From a bacterium BMS3Abin03 (GTDB lineage Bacteria > Bacteroidota > Ignavibacteria > Ignavibacteriales > Ignavibacteriaceae): a stretch of 33,610 nucleotides of DNA. A model generated the notes under the pieces. That model did no database searches and was not told where the DNA came from. It saw only the letters and a program-made list of their open reading frames with translations. The first letter of the stretch is position 1; each line of letters opens with the position of its first letter. Below, piece by piece: positions 1 to 8,608 of this stretch. Both the position numbers and the translations under genes were made by a program. The stretch is taken from assembly GCA_022340715.1 (NCBI GenBank), contig JAJDNK010000086.1, positions 1 to 33,610 on the forward strand, in the 5' to 3' direction.

Positions 1-309
1 AAATATTGTCCCAACAATGGCTTAGCAGATTTTGTTTTAAACTATTTTCTCATTGAAAAAAATTTTGATGTTGTTTGTTATGGATTAAGCTCTATACAGG
101 AAGATACAGGAAGTAATAGTTTACATCAATACAAAGTCAGAATCGGATTTGAAGCAATTCCGGTACGGCGTATTTTTCTTCTTAATCCAAAATTCAAATT
201 CTTTAAAGGAATTTTTAAACTCAGTCTACAATTACTGATAAAAATACTCCCAAGAAATCGGGGAATAAGAAAAGCATCAGGATTATTCAACTATTTAAAT
301 GATTATTAG
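1..309 (+). CDS. C-terminal fragment of a GNAT/FemAB-like acyltransferase (5' end outside window)
   Basis: An open frame runs from base 1 without a start codon and ends at a TAG at 307-309, giving 102 residues of a protein whose beginning lies outside the window. The visible part contains GLSSIQEDTG, then HQYKVRIGFEAIPVRR, then a basic tail. This pattern (a small-residue turn, then a Phe/Tyr-Lys-x-x-x-Gly-Phe strand near the end of the fold) resembles the closing section of GNAT-fold transferases such as FemAB-like proteins found in polysaccharide loci. It is convergent with the methyltransferase gene that ends at 324, with only 14 bases between them. The reading frame is certain; the family is an inference from a short piece and could be wrong. 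Confidence 0.55.
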   Translation, partial: KYCPNNGLADFVLNYFLIEKNFDVVCYGLSSIQEDTGSNSLHQYKVRIGFEAIPVRRIFLLNPKFKFFKGIFKLSLQLLIKILPRNRGIRKASGLFNYLNDY

Positions 310-323
310 GTTGATCGGATTTT

Positions 324-1040
324 TTATTCATTTTTAGTTACAAAGAATATAAACTGTCCACATAAGTTTAGTTTTACAGCATTTAATGTTGATTGGGAAA
401 TTCTAAATAACTTACCAGTAACAGAAATCAAGAAATTTAACGGTGATTCAATTCTCCAGAATATTTTGAATAATTTTCTGGATTTTATACCTCTTCTCAG
501 TATAAGAGTAATGGAATCGATTCCGGGTCGCAATTCAATAAGTTTTAATTTGGCTTCTTCAAGTAAAACACTAAATCCGAATGGTGTGTAATTCCAATAA
601 CTATATGAATGAAAAGGTTCAAGGTGGGACGTAGATCCTATAAAATATCCTCCCGGTTTTAATACTCTGTTAACCTCTTTTAGAAGTTCTCTGGGATTTT
701 TTACATGCTCAAAGACCTGCCTACAATAAATTAAGTCAAAGTAGCCCTTTTCAAAAGGAATATTGATTCCATCAAATGTCATAAACCTTTCATTAGTTTC
801 AGCACGGCTGAGAACTTCAGGAGATTTTTCGATATCAATTCCATACCAATCAATCTTGTCATTTAATTCAGTAAAATCTTTTAAGGAATTCCCCTGCCCG
901 CATCCGAGGTCCAGAACTTTTTGGTATTGACTGGATTCCTGAATCTTCAAAACGCTTTTTAAATAATAATCAATTGACACCTGCTTTGAGTGATCGCTTG
1001 GGATGTAGTCTTTTATTACCTTTTTAAGAAGTGAGTTCAT
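324..1040 (-). CDS. Class I SAM-dependent methyltransferase (Methyltransf_11 type)
   Basis: A 238-residue protein with the SAM-binding glycine loop VLDLGCGQG at about residues 42-50, the acidic ribose-binding residue in the following strand (YGIDIE, about 66-71), and a motif IV-like FDLIYCRQVFEHV at about 101-113, followed by RVLKPGGYF. These are the standard class I methyltransferase landmarks of the UbiE/Methyltransf_11 group. The substrate cannot be read from the sequence. Its place as the last gene of the polysaccharide cluster, with its ATG overlapping the stop of the upstream GT4 gene's neighbour frame by 4 bases, suggests it methylates a sugar or lipid-linked intermediate. It has no signal peptide and should be cytoplasmic. 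Confidence 0.85.
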   Translation of the reverse strand: MNSLLKKVIKDYIPSDHSKQVSIDYYLKSVLKIQESSQYQKVLDLGCGQGNSLKDFTELNDKIDWYGIDIEKSPEVLSRAETNERFMTFDGINIPFEKGYFDLIYCRQVFEHVKNPRELLKEVNRVLKPGGYFIGSTSHLEPFHSYSYWNYTPFGFSVLLEEAKLKLIELRPGIDSITLILRRGIKSRKLFKIFWRIESPLNFLISVTGKLFRISQSTLNAVKLNLCGQFIFFVTKNE

Positions 1041-2140
1041 TGAACTTGCCTATATATATTAAGCATTTGTGTTACATTCTCATCCCAGTTAAAATATTTT
1101 ATAACTCTTTTCCGCCCTGCTTTTCCCATTTCCTCTCTTAAATATTTATCTTTTATTAATTTCAGCATCGCGTCCGCAGCTTCTTTAACATTTTCTTTTT
1201 CAACAATAATACCGGTTACATTATTTTCGACCACCTCTGGGAAACCACCTACATGGGAAACAACCACAGGTTTTTCACAAGCAGAAGCTTCAATTACCGC
1301 AACACCAAAACTTTCACTGTCTTCAATTGAAAGTGATACAAATACATCAAGCATATTATGATATGCCGGAATTTTGTCCGGTACAATAAATCCCGAAAAA
1401 ATAGTATCTTTTTCAATTTTTAATTCTTTTGTTAAATGTTTTAACTCATTTAAAAGTGATCCTCCCCCAACTACTAACAATTTTAGTCGAATGTCACTTA
1501 GTTCATTTTTAACTAGTTTAAAAGCTTTAATCAGGTATTCAACCCCATATTTTTTTTCTAGAGTTTTTATTGTTCCAATAATAAAATCGTCTTTATTAAA
1601 AATAGAATCTACTTCACCAGGTTTAAATTTATTTACATCAATTCCAAAAGGCGTTATTTCGATTTCTTTATCTGTAAATTTCCGTGTTTGTAAAGCCATT
1701 GCTTTGCTAGTGGATAAAATTTTATCAGCTTTGCTCAGATTATATTCTATAATTCTTTTATGTAAAAAACTCCTTTCAGGAAAATTATAGATATCTGTCC
1801 CCCACACAGAAATTATAAACGGATGAAATCCGGAAAGTGCTCCAATTAATCCGAAGCTTGAAGCAAAATGTGAATGCACTATATCCGGTTTAAATTCCTT
1901 GATGATTTTTTTCAGGCTTCTTAATGCAGTCAAATAAATAATTTTTGAATATGAGCCAAACGGTTTATTTTTTATTTCAAGGGAAGCATTAAGCGAACTG
2001 ATTTTCACATTTTTGTTGTATAATTCTTTATCATAATAACTTAAACCAAATAAATAAATTTCTATTCCCTGTTTGGAGAGTGAATTAACCCATTTGATTG
2101 TGTGAGGTGCAGCAGGATCTGCAAGAATTAGTATCTTCAT
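1037..2140 (-). CDS. GT4-family glycosyltransferase
   Basis: A 367-residue GT-B fold retaining glycosyltransferase. The N-terminal Rossmann half starts MKILILADPAAPHTIKW and contains HSHFASSFGLIG and the WGTDIY strand. The C-terminal nucleotide-sugar half has the E-x7-E signature at Glu276 and Glu284 within SESFGVAVIEAS, followed by KPVVVSHVGGFPEVV, which is typical of GT4 (Glycos_transf_1). It probably adds one sugar to a lipid-linked polysaccharide repeat at the inner face of the membrane; donor and acceptor are unknown. Its stop overlaps the next gene's ATG by 4 bases and the O-antigen ligase gene ends 21 bases upstream, so it is in one operon with both. No clear Shine-Dalgarno precedes the ATG. 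Confidence 0.9.
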   Translation of the reverse strand: MKILILADPAAPHTIKWVNSLSKQGIEIYLFGLSYYDKELYNKNVKISSLNASLEIKNKPFGSYSKIIYLTALRSLKKIIKEFKPDIVHSHFASSFGLIGALSGFHPFIISVWGTDIYNFPERSFLHKRIIEYNLSKADKILSTSKAMALQTRKFTDKEIEITPFGIDVNKFKPGEVDSIFNKDDFIIGTIKTLEKKYGVEYLIKAFKLVKNELSDIRLKLLVVGGGSLLNELKHLTKELKIEKDTIFSGFIVPDKIPAYHNMLDVFVSLSIEDSESFGVAVIEASACEKPVVVSHVGGFPEVVENNVTGIIVEKENVKEAADAMLKLIKDKYLREEMGKAGRKRVIKYFNWDENVTQMLNIYRQVQ

Positions 2141-2161
2141 AAAATAAAAGTTCGCTTGATC

Positions 2162-3604
2162 TTAAATTTTAGTATGATTTTCACCTTTAAGATCGGGATT
2201 AAGGTGTGATAAACTAATGTTTAAATATATGAGGATTATAAACAGAGTCCAAAATGGAATATCTACAGCTATTCTGCCTATCGTAATTAAACTTATCCCC
2301 TCAAAAAAACCTCTTAAAAACATCCCTGCTCCTACAGCAGTTATACCAACAGCAAGTAAAAACAGATTTTTATCATCTGTTTTTGCTCTTTTAATTGTTT
2401 GGAAGCCAATCTTAAAAAATACAAACGGGAAAAAGAAAGCTGTGAAAAGACCAAAAATCCCCATATCAGAAAAGAAAACGAGATAAAAATTATGTGAATT
2501 GTTAAATCCGCCGGTCTGTTCATATAATTCAACAAATAATTTACCCTTAAAGCTGTTCAATAAAACAGGGAAATAAGTAAACATTTCTTTACCCCACGAA
2601 CCCGGACCCACACCAAACCAAAAATTGTCTTTTATCATACCTGTGGAAATCTGCCAGAGATAATCCCTCCTCGTTAAGCCTCTTTCTACTCGTAAAACAA
2701 CGGATACAAACTCGTTAATAGGTTCGACAAATAAATAGCACAGTAATAGAATAATTAAACAAGTGATTAAAATTTTAAAATATTTTTTATTCAAATAGAA
2801 TAAAATAAAAACGAGACTGGTGATGACCGAAATTATGGCAGAACGCGAAACTACAATCAACATTCCCACGGAAAAAATTACTATAAGACCAATAAGGTAT
2901 ATCCGTTTAGTTTCCGGTTTTTTATAAAATAAAAACGTAATGGCAATTGGAATAACCACAGCATAATAACCTCCAATTGCATTAACATTACCCAACAAGC
3001 CTCCAGTTCTCAAGTGAGCCGTTGCTAGGTTTACCAGATTAAAACCGCTGTCAACAAAATTGATAAAGGTACTTAAAGCCATTATTACAGAAGCTATAAA
3101 TAAGGATTTGATATAAAGGTTGATGTCCTTCCGCATTTTTATAAATGAGTACAGAAGGTACATCAAATAAAAGAATATGGATATTTTAATTATTTGAACT
3201 AGACCCGTAAGCGGATAATTAGAAAAAATTGTTGATAGGATCATCACTGTATAAAAAAAGGCGAGAAACTTCAATAGAAGCGATGGAACTATCGGATACT
3301 TTTTAAACTCAAGACCATATCTTCTTAAGAATAGAAAACTCAATCCGCTAAACGCAATAATCTGAACTACTAATCTGAGAGATGTGTTAACTTCCCCAAC
3401 CAAAGTCAGTAATGAAACGATAACGAAAAAGAGATAAAACCTTAAACCATAAATAACTAGTAAATAAATTGCTAAGATTACTGGTATTGCAAACCAGATA
3501 TATTGTACAAAAATTGAGCAGACAATGGCAATGGATAAAGAAACAGGAATGAAAAATTTCAAATCTATGTGGGCATCTATTTGAAACAAATTAATCCCTG
3601 TCAT
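2162..3604 (-). CDS. O-antigen ligase / polymerase family membrane protein (Wzy_C, WaaL-like)
   Basis: A 480-residue polytopic protein with roughly ten to twelve hydrophobic segments. Landmarks of the O-antigen ligase family (PF04932) are an RSA motif at residues 254-256, GVGPGSW at 331-337, and the large periplasmic-loop motif NNSHN at 368-372 with His371, a conserved ligase/polymerase residue, followed by a membrane segment beginning FYLVFFSDMG. The family either joins finished polysaccharide to an acceptor (WaaL) or polymerises repeat units (Wzy), and sequence alone does not separate these roles. Since it is the only such gene in this cluster alongside Wzz and an export protein, polymerase is a reasonable guess. 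Its ATG overlaps the stop of the GT9 gene by 4 bases. Confidence 0.85.
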   Translation of the reverse strand: MTGINLFQIDAHIDLKFFIPVSLSIAIVCSIFVQYIWFAIPVILAIYLLVIYGLRFYLFFVIVSLLTLVGEVNTSLRLVVQIIAFSGLSFLFLRRYGLEFKKYPIVPSLLLKFLAFFYTVMILSTIFSNYPLTGLVQIIKISIFFYLMYLLYSFIKMRKDINLYIKSLFIASVIMALSTFINFVDSGFNLVNLATAHLRTGGLLGNVNAIGGYYAVVIPIAITFLFYKKPETKRIYLIGLIVIFSVGMLIVVSRSAIISVITSLVFILFYLNKKYFKILITCLIILLLCYLFVEPINEFVSVVLRVERGLTRRDYLWQISTGMIKDNFWFGVGPGSWGKEMFTYFPVLLNSFKGKLFVELYEQTGGFNNSHNFYLVFFSDMGIFGLFTAFFFPFVFFKIGFQTIKRAKTDDKNLFLLAVGITAVGAGMFLRGFFEGISLITIGRIAVDIPFWTLFIILIYLNISLSHLNPDLKGENHTKI

Positions 3605-4725
3605 TTAAGATTTGCTGATTGCTTTTTATTTAAACCGAGGTGACCCAAAAAATCCATCACTTTAACTTGCACTTCCTGAAGAGATAATGTATTCATACAC
3701 TCATATGATGGACAGCCTCTTCTACCACCATTAGTAAAACATAATTTTTCATTCGCTTTGGGAGAACACCTTAATTTTTTAACTATATAGCTATTAATAC
3801 CGGTTAATGGTTTATGAAAATCCGGATTGGAAGGTCCATACACCGTAAATGTAGGTTTCCCCAAAAGATTTGCAATATGCATAGGTCCCGAATCATTACC
3901 AATAAATGCAGAAGAATTTTTTATTACATCAATTAGTTCTGTTGTCGTTTTGGTTTCTGTATATTTCAAGTTTTTGTAACTCAATTCTTCAAAAATTCCA
4001 TTTGGTAACAATTTCTGCGGAATCACAAACATACAGTTATAGTTTTCATTAATAAATTCTGCCAATTCAATATAGTTTTTGAGGCTCCATTCTTTTGCCT
4101 TCCATCCTGCAAAAGGATGAATTAATATGTGCCCATCATTAATTAGCTTCTCATTTATTAACTCAAATTTACCATTGGTTAATGGAATTTTAGATCTTAC
4201 CGCATCCAGATAAATATCGGTTATGTGTGGTTTTTTTCTTACCGGGAAGTAAGTTGTGTAAATGTTTTTGAATATATCTTTATTTATTCCAATAATTTTC
4301 TTTGCTCTAGAATTGAATATTAACATTGCCGATGTTACAGTTCCCGTCAAATCGTAAATTATTCCGGGATCACACTTTCTTATAATTTTCCTTGCTTTCC
4401 TACTCCCGATTCTGTTTGTAAAATGGAATTCGTTATGGTTAAGAGGAACTAAATCTAGATTTTTAAAAGATATTTTAAATATATCTTCTGTACCCTGAAA
4501 ACATACTAACGATATTTTATTATTAGGGAACTTTAATATTTCATTAACAGCAGGAACTGTAAAAACAGAATCACCAAGTTTATGAAGAGCAATTATTAAA
4601 ATATTTTCCGAATTGTTCGAAAATAATTTCTTGTATTTTCTAACAGTGAAAAAAAATGAATTGAAGAGAATTAAAACAATATTTTTTAAGAACCGTCTTC
4701 TATATATGAAATTAGAAAATTCCAA
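3601..4725 (-). CDS. GT9-family glycosyltransferase (heptosyltransferase-like)
   Basis: A 374-residue protein with the layout of the ADP-heptose:LPS heptosyltransferase family (PF01075): LHKLGDSVFTVPAV at residues 47-60, HPFAGWKAKEW at 203-213, and the nucleotide-binding IGNDSGPMH at 275-283 followed by GKPTFTVYGPSNP. Family members transfer heptose or related sugars to lipid A-core or other acceptors. The actual donor here is unknown. The start is TTG; no ATG lies upstream in frame before the nearby stop, and the first recognised motif is at the expected distance. The N-terminus is hydrophobic and basic (about residues 10-30), suggesting membrane association. The gene overlaps the O-antigen ligase gene by 4 bases, so the two are translationally coupled. 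Confidence 0.87.
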   Translation of the reverse strand: MEFSNFIYRRRFLKNIVLILFNSFFFTVRKYKKLFSNNSENILIIALHKLGDSVFTVPAVNEILKFPNNKISLVCFQGTEDIFKISFKNLDLVPLNHNEFHFTNRIGSRKARKIIRKCDPGIIYDLTGTVTSAMLIFNSRAKKIIGINKDIFKNIYTTYFPVRKKPHITDIYLDAVRSKIPLTNGKFELINEKLINDGHILIHPFAGWKAKEWSLKNYIELAEFINENYNCMFVIPQKLLPNGIFEELSYKNLKYTETKTTTELIDVIKNSSAFIGNDSGPMHIANLLGKPTFTVYGPSNPDFHKPLTGINSYIVKKLRCSPKANEKLCFTNGGRRGCPSYECMNTLSLQEVQVKVMDFLGHLGLNKKQSANLK

Positions 4726-4875
4726 ATGAATACCAGAAAAATCAAATAGAAATTTTAAAAAGATAATTATAGTTGAATCTGTTATCGATTTTAGTATCCT
4801 AAAAAATCAAATATCCTCTATAAAGATATGTACTTCACTAAAGTACTAATTCATTTTAATCGCTTTATTCAGTAT

Positions 4876-6417
4876 TTAAATGGATCTTACATCCCTCAGA
4901 TTCCGGATGATACTACCAGCTAGCTGAATTGAACCATGATTAGCAAGTTTTAGGTTTAATAAGAAGAACGCATAGAATATTACCATCTTAAATAAATCCT
5001 GAAGAATATATATTCTTAATATACCGCTAAATAGAATTTCAACTATAAAAAAACAAATTATTCCATTGAATAAATAAAAAACTAACTCTTTAAAAAACAC
5101 CGACTGCTTTATTCCGGGTATCTTATGATAAATCAGTAGCATACTTAACAAAAATAAAAATATATAGCTAACTGATGTAGAAAACGCAAGCCCATTTTGT
5201 TGATATGAATGTACAAGTAAAAAATTTAAAATTATTTTAATTATTATACCGCCTAAAGTAATCATCAGTAACGCATAGATTAGACTAGTACTGTAAATTA
5301 TCTTATTATAAATAGAATATGCAGAATAAAATATCAGACTGACTGCATAATACTTTAATACATTAAAGGCAATTTGGCTGTCTTGAGCTGTAAACTTACC
5401 CCGTTCAAATAATAACCGTATTAGATCGTTACCATATAATAAGAAAAAGAATGTAACGGGAACAAAAATAAATAAATTGGCACGTATCGCATCAATAACA
5501 TTTTTATTCAATTCATCGAATTTTTTATTCTGTATATTGGCTGAAAATTTTGGGAAAATTACTGTTGCCAGAGCAATTGAAATCATCGAAACCGGTAGAA
5601 CATAAAGAATCATTGAATAGTTTAAAGCAGAAATCCCCCCTTCATTTACTTCAGTAAAAAAATACCTGTCCACAAGAAGATACATTTGGCTAATGGTCTC
5701 AATAACAAGAATATTTACTATCGTGAAATCAAAAATCGATTTGTCTAATTTTTTCTTGAAAATAAATGATAAGCTAGGTTTAACTCGTAAATTTATTTTA
5801 AGAAATAAATAAATCAACTGTAAAGCTGAACCAGTGATAAATCCAATTGGAATAACGTAAATTCCTAGCTTTCTGGTGAAAAAGAATAAAACAACGATAA
5901 TCATTAGATTCAATAACAATCTTGAGACCGCCGGGAATTTAAATTCAAATTCTGCCTGATTATACGCTATAATAACAGATATTACCGAATTGAGTGGAAT
6001 AGTAATCAGAAAAATTTTAAAAATATCTAATGCAATTTTATAAGATACACTGTTTGAAGTATGTAAGTATAAACCAACTATGGATTCTGAAAACAGGTAC
6101 AACAGGATTGATAGTATGATTGAGCCTAAGGCAAATAAATTAAGTACATTATTAAAAAATTCGCCCGGCTGATAACTATCCGATGTTTTTACTTTGTTAT
6201 AAGCCGGGATAAAATAATTCTGAGCAAAGTACAACATTATAACATTAATTGTGAGAGGTATGACTGCCCCAACAAGATAAATATCAAAGGTATGTCCCAT
6301 TCCAAAATAATTTGCAAAAAGCATTTCCCTGAAAAATCCAAGCCCACGACTGAGAATATTAATGATGGTAATAAATATAAATGCCCCCGCAATAGTTGAA
6401 GTCAGTCTTTTGCTCAT
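4876..6417 (-). CDS. murJ: MurJ/MviN-family lipid-linked oligosaccharide flippase
   Basis: A 513-residue, very hydrophobic protein with about 14 predicted membrane segments, the usual length and topology of the MOP-superfamily MurJ/MviN group. The N-terminal hallmark is present: SRGLGFFREMLFANYFG near residues 23-39. The family flips undecaprenyl-linked substrates across the inner membrane; MurJ proper handles lipid II. Here the gene sits inside a polysaccharide cluster that has no other flippase gene, so it probably does the Wzx job for the cluster's repeat unit. That role is inferred from context, and a true lipid II flippase remains possible. A 150-base gap separates it from the GT9 gene downstream, and 86 bases separate it from the decarboxylase gene upstream. 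No Shine-Dalgarno is evident. Confidence 0.85.
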   Translation of the reverse strand: MSKRLTSTIAGAFIFITIINILSRGLGFFREMLFANYFGMGHTFDIYLVGAVIPLTINVIMLYFAQNYFIPAYNKVKTSDSYQPGEFFNNVLNLFALGSIILSILLYLFSESIVGLYLHTSNSVSYKIALDIFKIFLITIPLNSVISVIIAYNQAEFEFKFPAVSRLLLNLMIIVVLFFFTRKLGIYVIPIGFITGSALQLIYLFLKINLRVKPSLSFIFKKKLDKSIFDFTIVNILVIETISQMYLLVDRYFFTEVNEGGISALNYSMILYVLPVSMISIALATVIFPKFSANIQNKKFDELNKNVIDAIRANLFIFVPVTFFFLLYGNDLIRLLFERGKFTAQDSQIAFNVLKYYAVSLIFYSAYSIYNKIIYSTSLIYALLMITLGGIIIKIILNFLLVHSYQQNGLAFSTSVSYIFLFLLSMLLIYHKIPGIKQSVFFKELVFYLFNGIICFFIVEILFSGILRIYILQDLFKMVIFYAFFLLNLKLANHGSIQLAGSIIRNLRDVRSI

Positions 6418-6503
6418 TTTATAAATAATTTATTAGCGTAGGTAATCATTTCACTTAATTCAGCAAAGGATTTGTATTGAACAGTTGGCACGACAAAAAA
6501 GTA

Positions 6504-7454
6504 TTAAGTCTGCTTAGATAATATTTTTTTGAAATACTTAATAGTAAGATCGAGTCCTTTTTTGCGATCAACTTTTGGTTCCCAACCAAGGATATCCTTT
6601 GCTTTTTCTATATTAGGCTGACGTACTTTCGGATCGTCAACAGGGAGTTCCTGATATATAATTTTACTTTTTGTCTTGGTAGCTTTTATTACTTCTTCAG
6701 CGAATTGTTTTACACTGATCTCTTCAGGATTACCAATGTTAACGGGATTAGTTTCCTTACTAATCAATAATTTAAATATTCCATCTATCTGATCAGAAAC
6801 ATAACAGAAACTTCTTGTTTGAGAACCATCTCCAAAAACAGTTATATCTTCTCCCCTTAAAGCCTGACCAATGAATGCCGGCAATGCTCTTCCATCTGCA
6901 AGGCGCATACGGGGACCGAAGGTATTAAAAATTCTTACGATCCTTGTATCTACCCCGTGATATCTATTGTAAGCCATCGTCAAAGCTTCTGAAAATCGTT
7001 TGGCTTCATCATATACTCCGCGGGGTCCAATCGGGTTAACATTTCCCCAGTAGTCTTCGCTTTGTGGATGCACGGCAGGATCCCCATAAACCTCTGAAGT
7101 AGATGCAAGCAAAAATGTAGCTTTCTTTTCTTTAGCAAGTCCAAGAGCCTTATGAGTCCCAAGTGAACCGACTTTAAGTGTTTGAATAGGAAGTTTTAGA
7201 TAATCTATGGGACTTGCTGGTGAAGCAAAGTGTAAAATATAATCTATTCTGCCGGGAATGAATATATAATTTGTAACATCATGTTTAATAAATGTAAAAG
7301 CCGGATTACCTGCGAGATTACTAATATTGTCGGTGCTTCCAGTTAACAGATTATCAACACAGATTACTTTAAAATTTTCAGATAATAACTTATCGCAAAT
7401 GTGTGAACCCAAAAATCCGGCACCGCCTGTTACAACCGCAGTAGGTGAATACAA
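6504..7454 (-). CDS. UDP-glucuronate decarboxylase (UDP-xylose synthase), extended SDR
   Basis: A 316-residue extended short-chain dehydrogenase. The NAD-binding GGAGFLGSH lies at residues 10-18, followed by [17 protein letters not shown] at about 118-126, and the catalytic Tyr148-x3-Lys152 (YDEAK). The block [16 protein letters not shown] with [10 protein letters not shown] closely follows UDP-xylose synthases. The enzyme oxidises and decarboxylates UDP-glucuronate to UDP-xylose in the cytoplasm, supplying xylose to the polysaccharide made by this cluster. The start is TTG, backed by an AAGAGG ribosome binding site eight bases upstream. Only one base separates it from the stop of the Wzz gene, so the two are co-translated. 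UDP-4-keto-pentose production is a less likely alternative. Confidence 0.9.
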   Translation of the reverse strand: MYSPTAVVTGGAGFLGSHICDKLLSENFKVICVDNLLTGSTDNISNLAGNPAFTFIKHDVTNYIFIPGRIDYILHFASPASPIDYLKLPIQTLKVGSLGTHKALGLAKEKKATFLLASTSEVYGDPAVHPQSEDYWGNVNPIGPRGVYDEAKRFSEALTMAYNRYHGVDTRIVRIFNTFGPRMRLADGRALPAFIGQALRGEDITVFGDGSQTRSFCYVSDQIDGIFKLLISKETNPVNIGNPEEISVKQFAEEVIKATKTKSKIIYQELPVDDPKVRQPNIEKAKDILGWEPKVDRKKGLDLTIKYFKKILSKQT

Positions 7455-7455
7455 A

Positions 7456-8604
7456 TCAGGATCCTCTTATTTCTTTTTGTAATTGAATTACTTTTTTTTC
7501 TTTTATGACTAAAAATAGAATAAGTAATAATAAAATGAATATGCCACCGACTATTGTTGAAAATATCACTCTGGGAGAAGATGCTTTTAAGGGTGGAATC
7601 GCTTCATCCAGTACTTCTACTGTTGGAAGGTCACGATTTTCCTGGATTTTTTCCTGGTAATACTGTTGTTGAAGCATCAGATATACTTCATTCTGAATTT
7701 TAACATCCCTGTATAAATCAGATAATTGTTTCCCTAATTCAGGCACTTCACCAAACGCAAGCAAATAATCCCGACTGTTTAATTGCATTTTATAGTACTG
7801 TTTTCTTAATTCTTTTAGCTTATTCTTAATTGTAATAATATTTTGGTTATCTTCACGCAGATTTGTATCAAGAAATCCAAGTTCTATTTCTGTCTGTACA
7901 ATATCAGCTTTTAATTTCGCTGCCGCATCAATTGCAGCAGTAACCTGTTCAGACAGTGATATTGTTTTATTTTTTTTCTGGAATTTCATTAAAGCTGATT
8001 CTACTGAATCAAGGTGTGCCTTAGTAGTAACTAATTGCTCCTCAATGTATTGTCTTGCCCTTTTGGCTTTAGAAATTAATTTTGCATTATTTATTGAATC
8101 AAGCGCTTCAACATAAGTATTCGATATTAAGGCTGCTGTTCTTTTTAACGAATCTGAATCGTCGAAAATCCAAGGCAAAAAAGTAGAACTTACATCTGCC
8201 TGAAGCTTTATTATACCCTCTTTAGTAAGAGTAATATCCAATTTTTTCATTAATTCATCAGCAGCAACTATATCGGTATCCTTCCCATAATAATGGGTAA
8301 GATCGTATTTTTTAACAACGTACATTGCGGCACTTCTGCTTTTTAATATTTGGACAAACAATTCAGAGTTGTAGGAACCTAAGGGAGTGCTCAAAATTCC
8401 AGAAGAAACTCCTTCATTCAATAAACTCGATAATGTACCTGCCTGGTTGGTTTGATCAGGTGGCAGAATGCTTACTTCAGCGTGATATTGTTTAGGATAA
8501 ACAAATAAAAGAATCAGAAATAGGAAAATAGTTGAGATCAGTGTAACTTTCCACAGAAAACTAAAATGTCTTAAAATTATATTAATCAGTTCATGAAAAC
8601 TCAA
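7456..8604 (-). CDS. Wzz-family polysaccharide chain-length / co-polymerase protein
   Basis: A 382-residue inner-membrane protein with a membrane helix near residues 17-34, a long periplasmic region and a second helix near 345-368. The first segment ([20 protein letters not shown] followed by [10 protein letters not shown]) and the proline-containing run before the second helix ([13 protein letters not shown]) fit the Wzz domain (PF02706). Residues about 185-300 are rich in charged heptads and probably form the coiled coil usual in this family. There is no C-terminal kinase domain, so it is the kinase-free form. It should set chain length together with the SLBB export protein, whose gene ends 4 bases upstream. 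The start is TTG with GAGGT at good spacing. Confidence 0.88.
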   Translation of the reverse strand: MSFHELINIILRHFSFLWKVTLISTIFLFLILLFVYPKQYHAEVSILPPDQTNQAGTLSSLLNEGVSSGILSTPLGSYNSELFVQILKSRSAAMYVVKKYDLTHYYGKDTDIVAADELMKKLDITLTKEGIIKLQADVSSTFLPWIFDDSDSLKRTAALISNTYVEALDSINNAKLISKAKRARQYIEEQLVTTKAHLDSVESALMKFQKKNKTISLSEQVTAAIDAAAKLKADIVQTEIELGFLDTNLREDNQNIITIKNKLKELRKQYYKMQLNSRDYLLAFGEVPELGKQLSDLYRDVKIQNEVYLMLQQQYYQEKIQENRDLPTVEVLDEAIPPLKASSPRVIFSTIVGGIFILLLLILFLVIKEKKVIQLQKEIRGS

Positions 8605-8608
8605 TTTC

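Noticed and set aside
1374..1790. 138-residue plus-strand open frame opposite the GT4 gene
   Set aside because: It lies fully within the well-supported GT4 gene on the other strand, has low-complexity composition and no recognisable motif.
2710..2735. GGTTCGA string as a possible tRNA T-arm
   Set aside because: It lies inside the O-antigen ligase gene and no acceptor stem or anticodon arm can be built around it.
4829..4846. Hairpin GTACTT-CACTA-AAGTAC in the gap between the flippase and GT9 genes
   Set aside because: Only 6 bp, no T-tract, and both flanking genes appear to be one operon; nothing else is recognisable in this 150-base gap.
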